Assembly (NCBI GenBank): GCA_947561395.2
Contig: OX387192.1
Span: 1,860,001 to 1,924,000, forward strand
From: Buxus sempervirens
Taxonomy: Eukaryota > Streptophyta > Magnoliopsida > Buxales > Buxaceae
DNA length: 64,000 nt
Direction: 5' to 3'
Every line of letters begins with the position of its first letter. The stretch's first letter is position 1. Below the pieces are notes generated by a model. That model saw only the letters and a program-made list of their open reading frames with translations. It was not told where the DNA came from and did not search any database. The translations under genes were made by a program, and so were the position numbers. Shown piece after piece: positions 13,621-24,889 of this stretch.

Positions 13621-13862
13621 GACCGCATATAGTGTGCGGTCAATTTTTGCGACGCACCATTCGCGCAGCCAATCGCTGCGCGCGATGGATGAAAAGTGTC
13701 TGCACTATATGTGTGGACTCTGACCGTCAAACTGCGCCTGCACGAGTTTGTCCCCTAGTTAATGCTGAAATGACATCGCGCGTCCGCATAGGATGTGCGG
13801 ACACGTTAAAACCACACATACTATGCCGTTTCGACCAAACCGCATAGTAAGTGCGGATTTCA
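13621..13862. promoter_or_regulatory. Three CCGCATA palindromes upstream of LTR TATA box
   Basis: Imperfect palindromes GACCGCATATAGTGTGCGGTC-like (13621-13641), TCCGCATAGGATGTGCGGA (13783-13801) and CCGCATAGTAAGTGCGGA (about 13840-13857) precede the TATA box at 13873. They share CCGCATA-N4-5-TGCGG and look like repeated binding sites or stem-loops in U3. Function is unknown. Confidence 0.6.
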
Positions 13863-13872
13863 ATCTGTTCTC

Positions 13873-13880
13873 TATAAATA
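13873..13880 (+). promoter_or_regulatory. TATA box of solo LTR
   Basis: TATAAATA, directly after the palindrome cluster. A splice-donor-like AAG/GTAAAT follows at 14145-14150, in the same relative place as CAG/GTAAAC in the related LTRs. Confidence 0.5.
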
Positions 13881-14631
13881 GCAAACCCGAGCGTGGGACA
13901 GGGGTTGGTCGTTTTCTAACTGTTCTTCCTTCATCTCCTCTACATCATACACCTCCGAACCACCTTATTCTTCCCTTCTAAGTCTCAAAACACTTCCAAA
14001 TCACTTCCTGATCATCTCCACACCTCGTCTAGCCTTCCTCCTTCTCTCAAGGATCATCTTGAGAGAAGGAGGGAAGTTGTTCTACCTGCTATCAAAGCCT
14101 CCAAGGAAGCCTCAAGCACTTTCAAAGGACTTCTTCTCCATCAAGGTAAATGTTTCTTGGTGTTTTATTTAACATATGTAAACATGAAAGCATTGTGAGC
14201 ATACTTTCTTTATTACTTTGAGCATGTTTTGTCACTGTTTCTTCCCCTTCTTCTACTTCATTGCTTCATGTTATTAAGGCTCTCATGGTAAGGGGAGGTC
14301 ACTTTTTCGAGCGGGAGGAGAGTGGCACCATTTCAATGGTCAAAAGTCATACCAATGGGCTGTTCATGCATTTATTTTAGGGGTGCATGTTCCCCTATTC
14401 TTTATACATCCATTATACCCCTAATCCCCTCACTCCCTTCTCTTGATTGTGTTTGTTTTGTCTCCCCACATGTCTGTTTGTTCCATGTGATAGGTTAGTT
14501 CTTCTTTTATGGTTTTAAAAGCATGAGAAATGGCATCACACACACAGCCACTCCCCCTCTCATTCACTGTTTCAGCATATCTTATAGGCATGGAATGAGA
14601 GCTACCACATGCATGCACGAATGGCACCTTA

Positions 14632-15478
14632 GAGCACTAGCAGCAACTTACCTATTCAAATTCTCTATTTTAAGTAATCTGATTCAATTTCATATTATAG
14701 GGATTGTGTTTTCAAGAAACCACTGCATTAGATTTCCTATTTTTTTCCTATATCATTAAAATATTAGTTTTTAAAAAATATTCTTTATTTTATCCCTTCA
14801 TCTCTCTCCTTCGAAAAATCTCCAAGCTTGCTTCATCGCCTCCAATCATCGGAAGTCAGATGGCACGAAACCAGGGAATAGTATACCAAGGTAAAGTAAC
14901 CCCGTTTTTTATAATCAACCAAATCCTTCTCTTAGATTCTCATGAAGCAACCTTGTCTTTGATAATCTGCACGAAACCAGGGAACAATAAACCAAGGTGA
15001 TCATCTTGCACACTTCCAAATCGAAACAGTGAGAGAGAAAGAGAATGAGCCAATCGGAAGACAAAGAGAGAAACCTATTTCCACTTCAACAAACCATGAA
15101 AAACCTATCATTTTGCACACTCCCAAAAGCTATAAACTCAATCAATCGATGGAGCAAAATATCTAGAGTTCATGACAAGGGAAAATGCAAAACATGACTC
15201 CCAATAAACGAACCATGAAAAAAACGATCTGGTCTTTTCCTTATTTTTTCCCTTTTTTGTATATATTTTGAGGTAGACAAACCATGAAAAAAAATCTTAT
15301 CAGATTGAATCAAAACCCCCAATAAATGAATTAAACTTAAAACCCTAATCGAGGAGCAATCAAAGAAAAACAAGATGATGTAGGGATTTGAAATAGGGTT
15401 GTGGAGCAACACGATCAGGGATTTGAAAATTTTCAGTCAGAAATCCAAATCAAAAGAAGCAATACGGAAGCTAAATGA

Positions 15479-15548
<70 letters not shown>

Positions 15549-15846
15549 CTTACCGTCGATGGCAGCTAAACCGGCGTTGGAGAAGAGCTCCCTTCTCTTT
15601 GCATGAGCCTTTCCATCCGCAGACCCTTTTTTTTCCCTTTGAAGTGTCATAGAAGATGCGGGCTCGTGTTTAGGGACCGCTACAGTGGCTCCATAAATTT
15701 AGAGAGTCACTGTAGCACTTTTTAAAATTTTGAGGATTTGAAATAAGGATAAGTAAGCTGTTGCAAGGTCATTTTTGTTAAAATCCTTATTTTAGTTCCC
15801 TATTTTAGGGATGGGGAGCCTTATAAGTAAACTGCTGCTAGTGCTC
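14632..15846. mobile_element. PIF/Harbinger-like non-autonomous element, TSD TTA
   Basis: Ends are inverted: GAGCACTAGCAGCAACTTAC on the left and the complement of GAGCACTAGCAGCAGTTTAC on the right, flanked on both sides by TTA (14629-14631 and 15847-15849). A 3-bp TTA duplication and GAGCA...AGCAGC-type ends fit Tourist/Harbinger elements. The 1,215-bp interior has no transposase, only short frames and a long GA microsatellite. It is inserted in the solo LTR at 13258-17357. Confidence 0.8.
15483..15547. repeat. (GA)n microsatellite
   Basis: More than thirty uninterrupted GA units inside the Harbinger-like element. Confidence 0.95.
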
Positions 15847-15911
15847 TTAGAGATCATGTTTAGGACCTATTTTATCCCCTCTTTCACCATTGTAAACGCC
15901 AATAGAAACAA

Positions 15912-15937
15912 CCCCCCCCCCCCCCCCCCCCCCCCAT
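15912..15937. repeat. Poly(C) homopolymer, 26 bp
   Basis: An uninterrupted run of 26 cytosines in the solo LTR, just after the Harbinger-like element. It is prone to assembly error and could form an i-motif or G-quadruplex-type structure. Confidence 0.9.
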
Positions 15938-17357
15938 TTTTAGCCCACCTTCATCAACTGTTTGTATCATCTTAAGTACCTCAATATCACCCTAGGAAGT
16001 ATGCTATACCCCTTTAGTATTCCCCCACTTGTTCACTGTTTCCATATGCTTTGAATCACTACTTTCATGCACATTTGTTGCTGTTTTGTTCACTTTTTGT
16101 GTTTGTTTATATGTTGATTGAATGAGTGTTGTGGTTTGGCTGTACTAGACTATGACCAAGGCCTTTCGGGCCACCTTCCTTCTCTTCTCATGGAGAGGAG
16201 GAGAGGTCATTCTCAATACCTAAAACAGGGACCTCTAAAGTCCCTGCCTTAAACCTTAAGCACATGTTCCTAGGTAGGGAGAAGGCCCCAAGCCTTCTCC
16301 CTTCTCTTGCCTTTGTTTGGAATGTGAAAAAAAAATGGGAAACTTGGTTGATTTGAAGGAAAGTTAGACCATTGTGGGTCAACACAGTGACCCATAATAA
16401 CCCATAGACTCTAGGGAAAGGGCCCCTTGGCTTTCCTTCCGGATTGGGTGTTTGCTGGACTTTCGGGTCCTGCCCGCATACATAGGCCGAGTAGGCCCTA
16501 CCTACATATGCTATGCAGGCATGGCTTGTTCACAGCTAGTGTGCGGATAGCACACAGAAGGTTACATGTTCTCCTTTCTTGGTGTTTATGCAACCCTAGT
16601 TCATTTGATTTAATCAACCTTAACCCCTTTTGAACCTCTAAGCAATTACGGGTCTACTTTTGAGAATTGGGCTCACCAGGGCCCAACAAGACTTCTTCAT
16701 GAGCCTTCCAATGGGGTCCACACCCTATCAACCCAACCCGGGGCCCATTCTAAGGATGGGCCTCAAGGGCAAACTTGGATAATCCATTGGGCCACCTCCA
16801 AGCCCAATGGGCCCATTAAAAATCAGAACTAACTAATGATTATCTTGCATGCTTAATTCACCTCCAAACCAAATAAACCAATCCTAAAGGGGGGTTATCC
16901 AATATAACCCCGAAATGGGACTTGGGCTTGACTTAAGCCCAATTTGGCATCCTGTGGGCCTTCCAACAAGGCCCACACCAAACCCACGTCATTCCAACTA
17001 AAAAGATAAAATCAAATAAAAGAGAGGGGACCCACATCTCTTAGGTGGTCCCCGCTAGCCTTAAAAAAGAGATGCATATATATTTGAATAGGCAAATTGG
17101 GTGAGTAGGCCAATAGATAAAGTTGACTCGCTAGCCAGGATAACCCGTGGGACCCGTCTTTTGACGGGGCGAACCGGGGTGTCTACGGACTTCCCGAACC
17201 GTAACCGGTCCCTTTCCCAGAATCTCGATGCGTAGACCATCTAATAGACATCCTTTAGGCATCCAGGTGTCTGCCTGCACCTCGTCAGGCAGTGGCGACT
17301 CCTAAACCCCCTCTTCCCCTCGCATCATGTGCGCCCTCGCGGGCCGACGTGCGCACA

Positions 17358-17469
17358 CCTAGACGTAGGCTTTTCAAGTCTAGCCTCGTAAACCATTTGT
17401 CTTCTTCTTCTTGTTTTCATTCTCCTTTTACAATCATTCTTCTATCTCAGTTTTGTGTTATTCCACACA
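17358..17469 (+). mobile_element. TNT1-like copia 5' LTR, downstream part
   Basis: Continuation of the LTR begun before 13258. Carries the GACGTAGGC...CCTCGTAAACC signature common in U5 of plant copia LTRs and ends near ATTCCACACA, a few bases before the PBS. Confidence 0.6.
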
Positions 17470-17474
17470 AAAAC

Positions 17475-17491
17475 TAGTATCAGAGCATTGG
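17475..17491 (+). promoter_or_regulatory. Copia primer-binding site (initiator tRNA-Met type)
   Basis: TAGTATCAGAGCATTGG, one base from the usual TGGTATCAGAGC of plant copia elements, placed just after the LTR end and before gag. Confidence 0.85.
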
Positions 17492-17512
17492 TTTTTTTTT
17501 TTTTTTTTTGAG

Positions 17513-18240
17513 ATGGCATCTACACAGTATAAAGTTGAGAAGTTTAATGAACAGAATAGTATTAGCTTGTGGCAACTGAAGATGCGAGATCTATTGATGC
17601 AGAAGGGTTTGCACAAGGATTTGAAGGGTAAAAAGGCTCTACCTGATTCATTGTCTGAAGATGAAATAGAGGAGTTGGATGTCAAGGCACTCAATGTGAT
17701 ACAACTTTGTCTGGAAAATGAGGTGTATGAGATTGCAGATGAGTAGATGGCAATAGGTTTGTAGCTCAAGTTGGAGATCCTATATATGACAAAATCCCTC
17801 ACTAATTGGCTGTATTTGAAGCAAAGGCTCTACACTCTGCACATGAAAGAAAGTAAGGCTATTAAAGAACATATTGATGAACTTAATAGAATTATTATGG
17901 ACTTGAAGAAATATCGATGTGAAGATCGATGACAAGGATCAAGCCCTTATTCTGTTATGCTCTCTACCAAGGTCATATGAACATTTCGTGATCACTATGC
18001 TCCATGAGAGAGATACCATTTCAACGGAAGATGTTAAATCATCTCTATACTCTAAAGAGTTACAAAAAAGGGTATCTGGTGAAAGGAGCCAAGATCAAGT
18101 TGAAGGCTTGAAATTTAAGGGACATTCTAACAAGAGGTTTGGTAAGGGTAGTAAGTCCAGATCAAAGTTGAAGTCTAGGTGAAACGTGAATGATGTTGAG
18201 TGCCACTACAGTCACAAACTAGGGCACATGGAGTACCAAT
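17513..18240 (+). pseudogene. TNT1-like copia gag (capsid) remnant
   Basis: ATG at 17513 opens MASTQYKVEKFNEQNSISLW, the start typical of TNT1-type gag, continuing through the MRDLLMQKGLHK segment to a stop at 17744-17746. Homology carries on past several stops and a frameshift (LYLKQRLYTLHMKES near 17810, then a frame from 17919 with LILLCSLPRSYEHFV). It ends with a zinc knuckle C-H-Y-S-H-K-L-G-H-M-E-Y-Q-C near 18200-18243, in which the second zinc cysteine position is altered. Gag would have formed the cytoplasmic virus-like particle. Too broken to be expressed. Confidence 0.85.
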
Positions 18241-18349
18241 GTCCCTAGCTCAAAGGGGAAAATACTAAAAGGAAAAATCTTCTAAAACAGCTGGAGTTGC
18301 AGAGGAAAGCTCTAAAGATTCTATAATGTTCTGACAATGTCTGCAAATG

Positions 18350-19707
18350 TGGTTGATGCTGATGAATGGTTCATTGATTCTAGTTGTTCATATCATATGT
18401 GTCCCAATAGGGACTGATTTGATACTTATGAGAAATTCAATGGTGGTATTATCTTGATAGGGAAACAATATCAAGATGCATGATATGAACAATTCAATGG
18501 TGGTATTATCTTGCAAGACTACTGGGATATGAACTATTAAAATCAAGATGCATGATGGAATTGTAAGAATTTTGACAAATGTTCGACATGTTCCAAATTT
18601 GAAGAAAAATTTCATTTCTTTGGGATCATTAGACTCCACCAATTGTAAGCTTAATGTTGAAGGTGGAGTTATGAGGGTGAGTACGGGTGCTTTAGCTGTG
18701 TTTCATGATTTGGGAGTTCTGTCTTGGAAACTGCACACATATGGTATATGCGTTTGGGGCATGAGTGAGAGGGGAATGACACTGTTGAGCAAGCAAGGAC
18801 TACTTGATACTCAGAAAATTGGAAAACTTGACTTCTGTGAGCATTGTGTATTTGGGAAACAATGCAAAGTAAAATTTAGTACTGCTATTCATAGAACTAA
18901 AGGTACTCTAAACTACATTCATTCTTATCTTTGGGGACCTACTCGGGTTCTATCATTTGGTGGTTCCATATATTTCTTGACCTTCATAGATGATTTTTCT
19001 AGAAAGGTCTGGGTATATATGGTGAGGAAAAAAAGTGATGTGTTCAACACTTTCAAGAAGTGAAAAACAATGATTGAAAAGCAGACTGGAAGAAGATCAA
19101 GAGACTTAGAACAGACAATGTGATGGAATTTTGTGAAGGTGAGTTTAATGATTTATGCAAGAATGGAGGCATTGTAAGACATCACACTGTGAGGCACACT
19201 CCACAACGAAACGAAGTTGCTGAAAGGATAAATCGGACTCTTATAGAAAGAGCTAGATGTATGCTATCCAATGCAAGATTGTCTAAGGGTTTCTAGACTG
19301 AAACAGTTAGTACTAATTGTTTCCTAGTGAACCAATCACCTTCAACTGCCATTAAATGTAAGACTCTTGAAGAGGTATGGTCTAATAATCTTGTTGATTA
19401 CTCTTTACTTAGAGTTTTTGATCGTCCAACTTATGTTCAAGTAAATGAAGGCAAACTTAAACCTAAAGCAAAAAAGTGCGTATTCCTTGGATATGCATCA
19501 ATTATGAAAGGATATAAGTTGTGGTGTCCTAAAGAGTCTAAGTTTGTGATTAGTAGAGATGGTACTTTTGATGAGTCTACTATGCTCCACATGAAGCACA
19601 AGTCTATTAATGTAGATAAATATGAAGGACTTAGTAAGCAAGTGGAGTTTGAATTTGAACCCCAAGAGTGCAAGAAGTTAACCAAGAAGAAGTCCAAGAG
19701 TCTATAG
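18350..19707 (+). pseudogene. TNT1-like copia protease and integrase remnant
   Basis: Protease: WFIDSSCSYHM at about 18369 keeps the D-S/T-catalytic context (D-S-S for D-T/S-A/G). Integrase: zinc-binding region ending CEHCVFGKQCKVKF near 18837, core aspartate in FIDDFSRKVWVYMV near 18988, second aspartate in LRTDN near 19108, and the glutamate region EVAERINRTLIERAR near 19214. A normal glycine is lost in front of it. Stops interrupt at about 18416, 19062 and 19294, and one frameshift is present. Downstream (19327-19707) is the usual linker (FLGYASIMKGYKLW, then the acidic variable region). Confidence 0.85.
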
Positions 19708-19754
19708 ATGAGGAGAGACCATCTAGTATTGGCTTGGAAAGATAGAGGAGGCAG

Positions 19755-21198
19755 TTGCAACCACCCCAAAAATATGGCTATGAAGACATGGTTTCTTTTG
19801 CTTTGAGTACAGATGAGTCTATTAAAGTACAGGAACCTCTCACATACAATCAGGTTGTCACACGTAGTGAGTCAGCACAGTGGACAGTTGCTACGAGTGA
19901 AGAGATGGAATCTCTTCACAAGAATCAGATGTGGGAACTAGTAAGATTACCTAAGGGTTAGAGAGTTATTGGCTGCAAATGGGTTTTCGGAAAGAAGGAA
20001 GAAGCCTCTAAAGGTGAAGATGTAAGGTTTAAAGCATGGTTGGTGGCAAAGTGCTATAGTCAAAAAGAAGGAATAGACTTCAATGAAATATTTTCTCCAA
20101 TTGTAAAACATAGCTCTATTCGGTCTTTTGGCTATGGTTACCCAGTTTGACTTGGGGTCATTTGGTATGGCTTCTAGATTGTGGAATGTGGATAATAATT
20201 TGGATTTTGAAAATCAAGATTGTAAATGCTTATTTTTAAAATCCAAAATCTTATTTGAATACTTAGGATTTTAGCACCTTATTTTAGTGGGACCCACCAC
20301 CATTAATAGGTCTTTATTACTTGTGTGCAAGTGGCTCCCCCCCACCCACATCATTAATAGCTCTTTAGTACTTGTATTCAAGTGGAACCCACCACTTTTT
20401 AAGTATCAAAATCTATAGAAATCCATAAAAGGAGGATTGTGGTTTTTGGGAAGATTTTAGTATCTGCTTTTAAAATCAAACTTGCAAAAACCCTACCAAA
20501 CAACTTAACGAACCTTGGTTTTTGGATTTTGGTAGAATCTAGAAACCAAAAACCCCACCAAACGACACCTTAGAGTAGTTGGATGTGAAATCTGCATTTT
20601 TGCATGATCAGCTAGAAGAGCAAATATATATGCATCAACCAGAGGGGTTTGTTGTATTTGGAAAGGAAGATCAAGTTTGTCTCTCAAAGAAGTCATTTTA
20701 TGGTTTAAAGCAATCACCAAGACAATAGTACAAAAGGTTTGAAATTTTTATGTGAGCATAGCTACAATAGAAGTACATATGACAGTCATGTTTATCACAA
20801 GGTACTCTCTGATGGTTCTTTCATTTTTTTATTTTTATTTTTTTGCTCCTTTATGTTGATGATATTCTTATTGCTGCAAAGCATATGTTTAAAATTCAGA
20901 AGCTAAAGTCCCAACTAAGTAAAAATTTTGAGATGAAAAACTTGAGTTTAGCAAAGAAAATTTTGGGAATGGAGATTTATAGAGGTAGACAAGCGGGCAA
21001 GTTGTTTGTATCACAAAAGGGATACATTGAGAAGGTGCTAGAACGTTTTGGAATGGTGAAGTCTAAACTTATGAGTACTCTACTTGTTTCTCAGTTTAAG
21101 ATTTCAGCAAGCTTATGCCAAAAGAATAAGAAGGAGAGGATGCATTTGTCTCGGGTTCCTTGTGCTAGCGCAATTGGGAGCCTTATATATGCTATAGT
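19755..21198 (+). pseudogene. TNT1-like copia reverse transcriptase remnant, 3'-truncated
   Basis: Includes WTVATSEEMESLHKNQMWEL (RT N-terminus), GIDFNEIFSPIVKH near 20068, FLHDQLEEQIYMHQPEGF-like sequence near 20595, LYVDD at about 20849-20863 (catalytic pair), and LGMEIYRGR...KGYIEKVLERFGM. A MITE (20154-20568) splits it after QFDL, and a T-rich insertion lies before the YVDD segment. The frame ends at SLIYAIV where the poly(T) of an antisense LINE begins. The RNase H domain and 3' LTR are not found anywhere in the window. Confidence 0.85.
20154..20568. mobile_element. 415-bp MITE, TSD CTT
   Basis: Inserted in the copia RT between the Q-F-D-L and E-Q/*-L-D-V-K coding segments. Left end GGGGTCATTTGGTATGG and the complement of the right end GTGTCGTTTGGTGGGG form imperfect inverted ends. 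The flanks repeat CTT (20151-20153, 20569-20571). Internal direct repeat: GGACCCACCA...TTAATAG...TTTA-TACTTGT occurs twice near 20290 and 20345. A 3-bp duplication and these ends suggest a Tourist/Harbinger-type MITE; hAT-type is possible. Confidence 0.75.
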
Positions 21199-21299
21199 TT
21201 TTTTTTTTTTTTGGTGAATCACAGAGACATCTATTGAGATTAAACATGTCTATCAAATACAACACCACTTGCATCCTCAAAAAGTAAATTACCCAATCC

Positions 21300-21782
21300 A
21301 CTAGGAGGCTTTTGAAGCCAATAATAAGAAAACCTATCTATGCTAAAGTTGGCCAAGTAGTCCGCAGCTTGGTTACCTTCACGATAAGTATGCTCAATCT
21401 GGACCTATTGAAAAAGTGGCCAATACATTCGTATCATGGTCAAGATGCAAAAAATAATCTACGGACAATCCACAGTTCGATCGAGCTTACCAAAGGACTT
21501 CTTCAGAAGTGTGATCAGTAGCATGGAGTCTCCCTCAATCATGATGTTATAATAATGTAAAGCACTAGCTAACCTTACAGCCTCAAAAGCGGCTAAGGCT
21601 TCTGCATGAGGTGCAAATTGAGCTGCACACTTAGAAGCTATTGCTGCAAGAAAATTTCCATGACAGTCACGAGCAATAACACCAATACCACCCTCTCCAG
21701 ATGCTCCACGAAAAGCACCCTCGAAATTGAGTTTAATAAAGGAAGGAGGAGGCGTATGCCACTAGACTGGAATTGGTTGCCT
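21300..21782 (-). pseudogene. LINE ORF2 C-terminal RNase H-like domain remnant
   Basis: Minus strand reads A-E-A-L-A-A-F-E-A-V-R-L-A-S-A, then IEGDS, then EHTYREGNQAADYLANF near 21330-21400. This is the E, D and N-x-x-A-D-x-L-A signature of the RNase H domain found at the 3' end of many plant LINEs. Interrupted by stops. Confidence 0.8.
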
Positions 21783-22298
21783 CTAAACTGAATTAGGAGA
21801 ATCATTGCTTCTCAACACTACTGAGTCGGAAGAAAGCTGCCTATAATGGTAGACAACCTGAAACACATCAGGTACAATTTGACCAAAGATAACACGATTC
21901 CGATGTAACCATAATACCCACCCGAAGATGGCAATATTAGATAGATATTCCAAAACATTGAAACCCTGTCTCCGGCGAACAATATTTGTAAGGTGTTTAA
22001 AGCAATCATTAAAGTAATGTTGAGGCCCAAATTCTTGAGTAGAACCACCAATTGCTAGTAACCATGCTGCGCGAGAAAAGGGGCAATGGATCCAGAAATG
22101 TTCGACTGTTACTGGACTGTTTTTACAAAAACAATAGACTCCTGGAATTTTTTTTAACCAGATTGAAAGAAGGTAAGAGGTTGGAAGCGCACCTCTCAAG
22201 CTTTTCCAAAGAAACAATCGTATTCGCGCAGGACATTTTAGATGCCACATTCTGAGCCAAAAGGTATCTGCTGGAGTTGTCGAAGATGCCAATAACAT
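21783..22298 (-). pseudogene. LINE ORF2 zinc-binding region (zf-RVT)
   Basis: A 171-codon open stretch with WHLKCPARIRLFLWKSLRGALPT, then C-F-C-K-N-S...T-V-E-H-F-W-I-H-C-P-F-S-R-A-A-W, the C-x2-C...H-x4-C pattern of the zinc-binding domain that follows RT in plant L1 elements. It then gives ILPSSGGYYGYIG/IFGWVLWLHRNRVIF, the usual linker. This is the best preserved part of the LINE. Confidence 0.85.
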
Positions 22299-23700
22299 CC
22301 GATAAGCTGAAGCGACAGTAAAGTTGCCCTTGGCCGTGAATCACCAAATGGGTATTTCTCGGGAAAGTGAAGGAGAAATTGGTGTAGAGAGAATTTGGGA
22401 GGAAACATGTGGCGTCCAAAGTTCATAGATCAACTCTAAATTCCAATGATTAGATAAGGGATGAATGAGATCACTTACCCGAGAGAGATTAACCTGTCCA
22501 TTTTCAATCTGTGGTCTTGGAAGACTTTCTCCATTGTAGAGCCAAGTGTCATTGAATAAATTAATGCTATCCCCTTTTTCTATCAACCACCCAGATCCCT
22601 TAATAAGGTATTCTTTGATCTTTTGAAGCTGCTTCCAGACACAAGAGTGATGAGGCTGAGTGGTAGCTTGCATGAATGTGATACCTGGAAAATAAATACT
22701 ACGCATTAAGCTTGTCTAAAGGCTTTGATGATTAGAATTGAGCTGCCATGCAGCTTTCAGTAATAAAGCTTTATTCATGACAGGTAAAAGGATAGATGAC
22801 TTTTGGAGATTTAGTTCTTGGCGCGCGGATTCAGCGCAGTATTTATGTAAGAGACGAACCATACAATGAGCCTCAAAAGAATTGACATGACCATATATAA
22901 TTACGTCATCGGCAAACATTAAATGAGTTAAAAAAAAGGGCTACCATGTGTAATGCAAATTCCTCGAAACCTCCTATCTATCTTAGCACGAGAGAGAGCC
23001 AAGCTTAGGACCTGTTGGCATAAAATGAACAAATAAGGTGATAACGGGTCGCCCTGATGGAGGCCTCAAGTAGCTTGTATATGGCCAATGGGAGATTCAT
23101 TGAAGAGAATACTAAAGGTGGTAGATTGAACAGATGTCATAAATAGGTTGGTATTATGCACATTAAACCCATACCTCAACAAGACTGTTTTAAGAAAATT
23201 CCAGTTCACTTGTCATAAGCCTTTGAGAAATCTAATTTCAATGCATAGAAACCACGAGATTGCAGCCTTTCCTTGGAGGTTTTATGATACTTCTTTTTCT
23301 TCTTCTTTTTTTTTTTTTTATAAAAGAAGTGAGCAATCTCATGATGAATGAGTATACTGTCCCTTATATGCCTTCCAAGAACAGAAGTAGCTTGGTGTGG
23401 GGCAATCAACTTCGATAACAGAGGCCTGATCCTTTTAACAAGGATTTTCGAAATAATTTTATATATGACATTACATAAACTTATAGGACAGAAATGGGAT
23501 AAGGTTCGGGGATTATCTATTTTCGGAATCATGGCTATGAAGGTGTGGTTAAGCCTTTCAGGCATACACCCTGATTCAAAAAAATCTTGGACTATTTGAA
23601 CAACATCTGGACCAATAATTTCCCAAGAATTCTGATAGAACCCAGCAGGAAACCAATCCGGCTTATAGGTGCCTTAAAAGATGCCATGTTCTTAACAGTT
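22299..23700 (-). pseudogene. LINE ORF2 reverse transcriptase domain remnant
   Basis: Minus-strand segments include MPERLNHTFIAMIPKID (23565 on), PISLCNVIYKIISKILVKRI, GRHIRDSILIHHEI, GFYALKLDFSKAYDK (catalytic region A) and FADDVIIYG at about 22890-22919 (catalytic F-A-D-D). It continues to the connection region. An expanded lysine (poly-A) run at 23291-23322 separates H-E-I-A-H-F-F from the region A motif. Several stops lie between 22926 and 23200. Confidence 0.85.
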
Positions 23701-23759
23701 AGCCAGATTTCATCAGCAGAAGGTACCTAACTAATTATAGTGTTGTGGAGATCACTTAT

Positions 23760-24341
23760 CTAGCGAGAAATGTGTCCTGGTAGTTGAAATTTCGTCCACT
23801 GTGGTTCCGCCCTGTATAAAGATTCAAAATAAGCAATGATATGAGATTCCATTTCCTTATAGTCCATAATTTCTACGTTATCCGATACTTTCAAAGAACA
23901 AATATAGTTTTTGTGTCGTCGGATAAGCGTAGATTTATGGAAGAAGTTGGAGTTTAAATTTCCACATTGCAGCCATTTAACTCGCAATTTCTGGAACCAT
24001 AACAATTCTTGTTGATTGAGCAGCTTTGAGTACTCTCTTAACAGAGATTTCTCCTTAGTAATGCAGGAGGGTGATCCAGAATATGAAATGGCTTCCTGCA
24101 TAGTTTGAATTTGCTCTTTCAATTGACTAAGTCGGCTATGGATGTTGCCCGCAAATTGCTTGTTCCATTTTTTCAATTCCCAGGCCAGCCTTTGTAGTCG
24201 CAAGGAAAGAAGCATTGATGAAGACAACCCACTCCAAGCTTGTTCGATCACCTCCCTATAACAGTTCTCCTCCAGCCATAGTGCTTCGAACCGGAAAGGT
24301 TTATGACGTATCCTGCGCTCATGAAGCAATTCAAGAATCAT
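23760..24341 (-). pseudogene. LINE ORF2 linker between endonuclease and RT
   Basis: 194-codon open stretch: FRFEALWLEENCYREVIEQAW, a helical segment rich in L, K and Q, then LWFQKLRVKWLQCGNLNSNFF...HKSTLIRRHKN. This is the conserved W-x2-G-D-x-N-T-x-F-F-H linker of plant L1 ORF2, here with G-N for G-D. Confidence 0.85.
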
Positions 24342-24638
24342 GCAACAGTGATCAGAAGCTATGATTGGTTGGGAGAAGAGAAGGGGGTTGGGGAAGAGAT
24401 CAAAGAATTTAGTTGAAACGAAGCCTTGGTCTATCTTCTCCGAAATTCTTCGGAAACCCTAATGTCCATTGGTCCATGTGAACTGCGGCGCTTTGATGGG
24501 TAATTCACATAAATTGCAGTTGTAGATGAATGACAAACACGCGTGAGATTGAGCTTGGTTGAGAGGCAATCCTCCTCTCTTGTCAGCAACATTCAACATG
24601 GCATTAAAGTCTCCTATGATCATGTATGGCATGCTGCT
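24342..24638 (-). pseudogene. LINE ORF2 endonuclease, C-terminal piece
   Basis: Minus strand reads MPYMIIGDFNAMLNVADKRGG (G-D-F-N catalytic motif), then PQFTWTNG and, near 24345, IASDHC (S-D-H catalytic motif). It is cut off at 24638 by the antisense copia element. The frame resumes on the far side at 29926-29847. Confidence 0.85.
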
Positions 24639-24882
24639 TGTTGAGAAGATTTGTTTCTGTTCTCATTGTATTCTGTTTTTCTCTCTGCAATACACCGAAG
24701 GAGAATGTCTCCTTTTATAAGCTGTTTACACTTGGAAAGTTCTTCCTAACAAGAATTAGTTACAACGGACTAACATGTGTAATGATGTCTGGAGATTTCC
24801 GGAAGAGTCTTGATCCTTAGCATCTGATGATCTTGATTCAGTTGCTGATCTCTCATCATGTGGATGATGAGTGGTTCCAACA
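24639..24882 (-). repeat. 3' LTR of antisense copia element
   Basis: 244 bp, TGTTGAGAAG...GGTTCCAACA on the plus strand. Adjacent inner polypurine tract (minus strand TTGAGGGGGACTG) at 24883-24895. Confidence 0.95.
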
Positions 24883-24889
24883 GTCCCCC

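Larger units (their letters stand above)
13258..17357 (+). mobile_element. Tat/Ogre-like gypsy solo LTR, TSD CCTAG
   Basis: Starts TGTAAGCACCTCATTTTGC and ends CGACGTGCGCACA, with the same 5-bp CCTAG at 13253-13257 and 17358-17362. Start, end and several internal blocks (for example the AGTTCCAACGCAA...GTTTGCA...TCCGGATG unit near 13400-13450, and the CAGG-AGTGGCGACTC block near the end) are shared with the LTRs at 36295, 44335 and 57145, but at much lower identity, so it is an older relative. Removing the nested Harbinger-like element leaves about 2.88 kb. No internal coding region or second LTR accompanies it: a solo LTR left by recombination. Confidence 0.85.
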
